A DNA stretch of 64,000 bases, from positions 372,001-436,000 of the forward strand of contig JAVJRG010000005.1 in assembly GCA_040218535.1 (NCBI GenBank), in the 5' to 3' direction. Below, in pieces: positions 61,628 to 64,000 of this stretch (position 1 is the stretch's first letter; every line of letters starts with the position of its first letter). Under the pieces are notes generated by a model that had not been told where the DNA came from, searched no databases, and worked only from the letters and a program-made list of their open reading frames with translations. The position numbers and the translations under genes are program-made. The DNA is from Lacipirellulaceae bacterium. Lineage in GTDB: Bacteria > Planctomycetota > Planctomycetia > Pirellulales > Lacipirellulaceae.

Positions 61628-62914
61628 ATGAAGTCGAACCAAATAAGCCTCCAAACTTCAACGCGTGCGATCTATTCGGCAATCTCTATTGGCCTATTCT
61701 TAGTTGCCGGATTGGCAAGACATGAAGCAGTTCACGCGGAGGAGATCCAACTAGAATTCCAGATGACTTCCCCTGAACTTGCGAAAGACACTGACGTTTA
61801 CATCACCGGCAGCGTTCCTGGACTAGGGAACTGGAATCCCGGTAGCAAGAAAATGAAGTATGTTGGCGAGCACGTTTGGCAGTTTCGTCTGAAGTTGAGT
61901 AAGACGCAGGATCTCGAATACAAGTACACCTTGGGCAAATGGTCGAGAGAGGGTGCGGACGAGAAGGGGAATCCGCTGCCGAACTTCACATACTACGCAG
62001 ATCGTTCGGCCACGATCAAAGACCGAGTCGATAACTGGACATCAAAATCGAAGAGAGAGGTTAGTGGCCAGATCACGGGCACGGTGAAGTACCATCGTCA
62101 ACTCTCGGGAAAAGACATTCGTCCCCGCGATGTGGTCGTCTGGCTACCTCCCGAGTACGACACTTCGAAAGACTGTTATCCTGTCCTTTACATGCACGAT
62201 GGTCAGAATCTCTTCGATCCGAAGACCAGCTCATTCGGGGTGGACTGGCAAGTTGACGAAACGTGCACCCGCTTGATTGAAACGAAGATCATCGGGCCAA
62301 TCATCGTTGTTGGTATTTACAACACCCCTGAACGCAGTCGAGAGTATCTTCCTGGCGAGAAAGGGAATGCCTACACGCGGTTCGTTGCCAGCGAAGTTAA
62401 GACGCTTATCGACAAAGAGTATCGCACCATGCCGAGCCGCAAATTTACTTGGGTCGGTGGTTCATCTGCAGGCGGGATAGGTGCCTTTCGCATGGTTTGG
62501 GAGAGTCCAGAAGTCTTCTCCAAAGCGATTTGCATGTCACCGGCTTTTAAGTTTGAAAAATCTCCCGGCGAAGTGGTGGTCGACTATGTCGCTACCGTCT
62601 TGAAAACGGAGCAACCGCCTGAGGGTGTGGCCTTCTATATCGACAATGGTGGCGTTGGATTGGAAACCCGATTGCAACCCGGTGTCGACGCCATGATCGA
62701 AGCTCTGGAACAGAAGGGGTTCCAACGAGAGAAAAACCTCAGGTATCTCTTCTCGAAAGAAGCTCCTCACTCAGAATCAGCCTGGGCGAAGCGATTCCCA
62801 CAAGCGATTGAGTTCCTCTTCCATGCTCCGCCAAGATCGAAGTCGCATGGCAAACGTGCCCAAGAACTCACCCCGAGAGCTGAAAGATCAGATCAAGACC
62901 AATCGTCAAGATGA
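61628..62914 (+). CDS. Secreted esterase with CBM20-like domain
   Basis: A 428-residue exported protein. Signal peptide residues 1-37, then an N-terminal starch-binding-like (CBM20) beta domain (about 40-135) with DVYITGSVPGLGNWNPG, then an esterase D/enterochelin-esterase type domain with the nucleophile in WVGGSSAGGIGAF, an acid in YIDNGGVG and the His in APHSESAW. It could cleave glycan-attached acyl or feruloyl groups. The last 47 bp are antisense to the end of the downstream lipoprotein gene. The substrate is inferred. Confidence 0.85.
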   Translation: MKSNQISLQTSTRAIYSAISIGLFLVAGLARHEAVHAEEIQLEFQMTSPELAKDTDVYITGSVPGLGNWNPGSKKMKYVGEHVWQFRLKLSKTQDLEYKYTLGKWSREGADEKGNPLPNFTYYADRSATIKDRVDNWTSKSKREVSGQITGTVKYHRQLSGKDIRPRDVVVWLPPEYDTSKDCYPVLYMHDGQNLFDPKTSSFGVDWQVDETCTRLIETKIIGPIIVVGIYNTPERSREYLPGEKGNAYTRFVASEVKTLIDKEYRTMPSRKFTWVGGSSAGGIGAFRMVWESPEVFSKAICMSPAFKFEKSPGEVVVDYVATVLKTEQPPEGVAFYIDNGGVGLETRLQPGVDAMIEALEQKGFQREKNLRYLFSKEAPHSESAWAKRFPQAIEFLFHAPPRSKSHGKRAQELTPRAERSDQDQSSR

Positions 62915-63455
62915 GCAGCTCCTCTTGTTCGGGACTTAGTTGTTTATCTTTCGGTATGTTGAGCAGTGGACGGATCCAATTCGGCACTTCCATTCCAAAA
63001 TCGTCGGCGATCGCCTTAAAAGCTGTTGGTAGGTGTTCTTGTCCAGTTGCGTCTCGTGATTTATCTCGCCACTGACTGACGGATTCTTGTAATTTGCTTG
63101 GTAGGGGAATGTTTCCATTCTCATCGGGCTCAGCTCCTAGCTTGGCAGCCATTTTTTTGAGCTTGTTCATATACTTTGAGACGACTTGGTCTGGGGCAGT
63201 CGTCGGATCCTGCAAAACGATTAGCTTGCGCATCTCTGCCCGCATAGCAGGGGTGAAGCCCAATATCGTAGGCTCGCTGTCGGCGACCGTTACTTCCTTC
63301 GCTGGGGTCTTTCCTTCAGACTTCTCGGCAGAGGTTTCCTCCGGGGATTCCACCTCTTGAGAGCTCTCTGCTTCCGAACTTCCTGGGAACTCAGGCGAAC
63401 TGCACCCCGACGCAATCAATAAAGCTGCAGCGAACAAGAATGCGTGGCCTTGCAT
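62868..63455 (-). CDS. Small lipoprotein, unknown function
   Basis: A 195-residue protein with a lipobox IASGC (C18) directly after a hydrophobic signal, then a Glu/Ser/Lys-rich low-complexity linker (about 20-60) and a helical C-terminal domain (about 63-195) with LGFTPAMRAEMRKLIVLQDP and IPKDKQLSPEQEELLILTIG. No family recognised. A longer in-frame start is not used because ATG 63455 gives a proper signal. The 3' end overlaps the convergent esterase gene by 47 bp. The spacer to pfkA is 198 bp. Confidence 0.7.
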   Translation of the reverse strand: MQGHAFLFAAALLIASGCSSPEFPGSSEAESSQEVESPEETSAEKSEGKTPAKEVTVADSEPTILGFTPAMRAEMRKLIVLQDPTTAPDQVVSKYMNKLKKMAAKLGAEPDENGNIPLPSKLQESVSQWRDKSRDATGQEHLPTAFKAIADDFGMEVPNWIRPLLNIPKDKQLSPEQEELLILTIGLDLIFQLSG

Positions 63456-63653
63456 TGGTCTTCCCTTTGAACACGATGAAGAGGACGAGCTTATTGAAGA
63501 GACGGCGCCGAGATCGTACATCGCGAACGATTGTGCCAGTGATCGCGATTCTAACGGCAAAACCAACTCCAGGAAAGCAATCGGGCGGCCGATCTGCAAC
63601 CTATTCTTACGAATCAGGTTGATTGCCAACAATTTCAAGAGAGGTCGGTAGAG

Positions 63654-64000
63654 ATGAGCAAAGGACGAATTGGGATTCTCACAAGCGGGGGCGATTGCCC
63701 AGGGCTTAACGCAGTCATTCGTGGCGTCGTCAAGGCTTCTGAGCAACTCGACTATGAGTGTGTTGGCTTTCTGAAAGGTTACGAAGGTCTTTACGACCCC
63801 GTCCGCTACATCAACCTCACGTGCAAGAACACGACCGGCATTCTCAACGAGGGCGGTACGATACTCGGTTCGACGAACAAGGGCCGTTTCGCGGCTACCG
63901 TCGGTGTTGATGATCGTGTCGATCTCGACCCTGAGTTGCTCGAAGGCGTGAAGACAACGATCAATCAGCTTGACATCAAAGGTTTGGTATGTGTTGGTGG
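63654..64000 (+). CDS. pfkA: 6-phosphofructokinase, N-terminal part
   Basis: Phosphorylates fructose-6-phosphate at C1, the key early glycolytic step. Only the first 115 codons are in the window; the gene is cut by its right edge. The start [20 protein letters not shown] is the PFK nucleotide-site motif, followed by [12 protein letters not shown] and the [13 protein letters not shown] segment. The reading stops at VCVGG, exactly before the residue (GGDGS or GGDDS) that separates ATP- from pyrophosphate-dependent enzymes, so the donor cannot be decided. Confidence 0.93.
   Translation, partial: MSKGRIGILTSGGDCPGLNAVIRGVVKASEQLDYECVGFLKGYEGLYDPVRYINLTCKNTTGILNEGGTILGSTNKGRFAATVGVDDRVDLDPELLEGVKTTINQLDIKGLVCVG

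Noticed and set aside
1-64000. tRNA or rRNA genes
   Set aside because: Read through the spacers for the T-loop GGTTCGA and acceptor-stem pairing and for rRNA-like stretches; none found. A computed tRNA scan would be decisive.

Overview
The window looks like the chromosome of a planctomycete, probably order Pirellulales. I infer this from conserved protein style and gene content, not from a marker-gene comparison. Supporting signs are outer-membrane and LPS functions (LptE-like lipoprotein, KdsB, BamD-like lipoprotein), a flagellar FliM, several secreted or lipoprotein families of planctomycete type, weak or absent Shine-Dalgarno sites before many starts, mid-50s GC, and many unrelated palindromic repeats in gene-end spacers. 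About 58 protein genes are supported. I found no rRNA, tRNA or CRISPR array, and no insertion sequence or phage gene.

Layout. 0-4.3 kb: a PgpH-like HD phosphohydrolase, YbeY and a CNNM/CorC protein in one run. 4.5-9.8 kb: TPR lipoprotein, LptE-like lipoprotein, FolP, ProA, FliM. 10-19.7 kb: a zinc-ribbon protein, CstA, thioredoxin reductase, an Nramp-like transporter, AsnS, a rhomboid protease with a C-terminal zinc ribbon, and an RNA methyltransferase. 19.8-23.9 kb: a peptide-type ABC importer (binding protein and two permeases) with no ATPase gene beside it. 23.9-37.7 kb: M20 amidohydrolase, RdgB, a secreted unknown, SppA, SerS, M20 dipeptidase, ClpS, MtaB, GlmM, ApbE, DedA. 37.8-43.8 kb is the most unusual part: a secreted planctomycete-type unknown, a secreted protein that is about one quarter cysteine, an orphan Hpt protein, a small toxin-antitoxin island with two related antitoxin-like genes around a PIN toxin, and a divergent phosphoglycerate kinase. 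44-52 kb: a lipoprotein thioredoxin, a LarA-like protein, YgfZ, an HD-GYP protein, a site-2-protease-like protein with a broken zinc motif, and a NUDIX hydrolase. 52-64 kb: an envelope glycan block (NDP-sugar reductase-like SDR, GT2, methyltransferase, multi-pass glycosyltransferase-like protein, KdsB, GlmS, a second GT2), then a secreted esterase, a lipoprotein and the start of PfkA.

How the genes work together. GlmM and GlmS supply amino sugars, KdsB supplies activated Kdo, LptE and the BamD-like protein assemble the outer membrane, and the GT2/methyltransferase/GT-C run probably decorates a lipid-linked glycan. SppA, rhomboid, the M50-like protein and ClpS are protein-turnover functions. 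PgpH-like and HD-GYP proteins point to cyclic-dinucleotide signalling.

The best candidates for something undescribed are the Cys-rich repeat protein (39.8-40.4 kb), the duplicated-antitoxin PIN island (41.2-42.4 kb), and the set of at least seven dissimilar long palindromes placed at gene ends, some of which supply stop codons or C-terminal codons.
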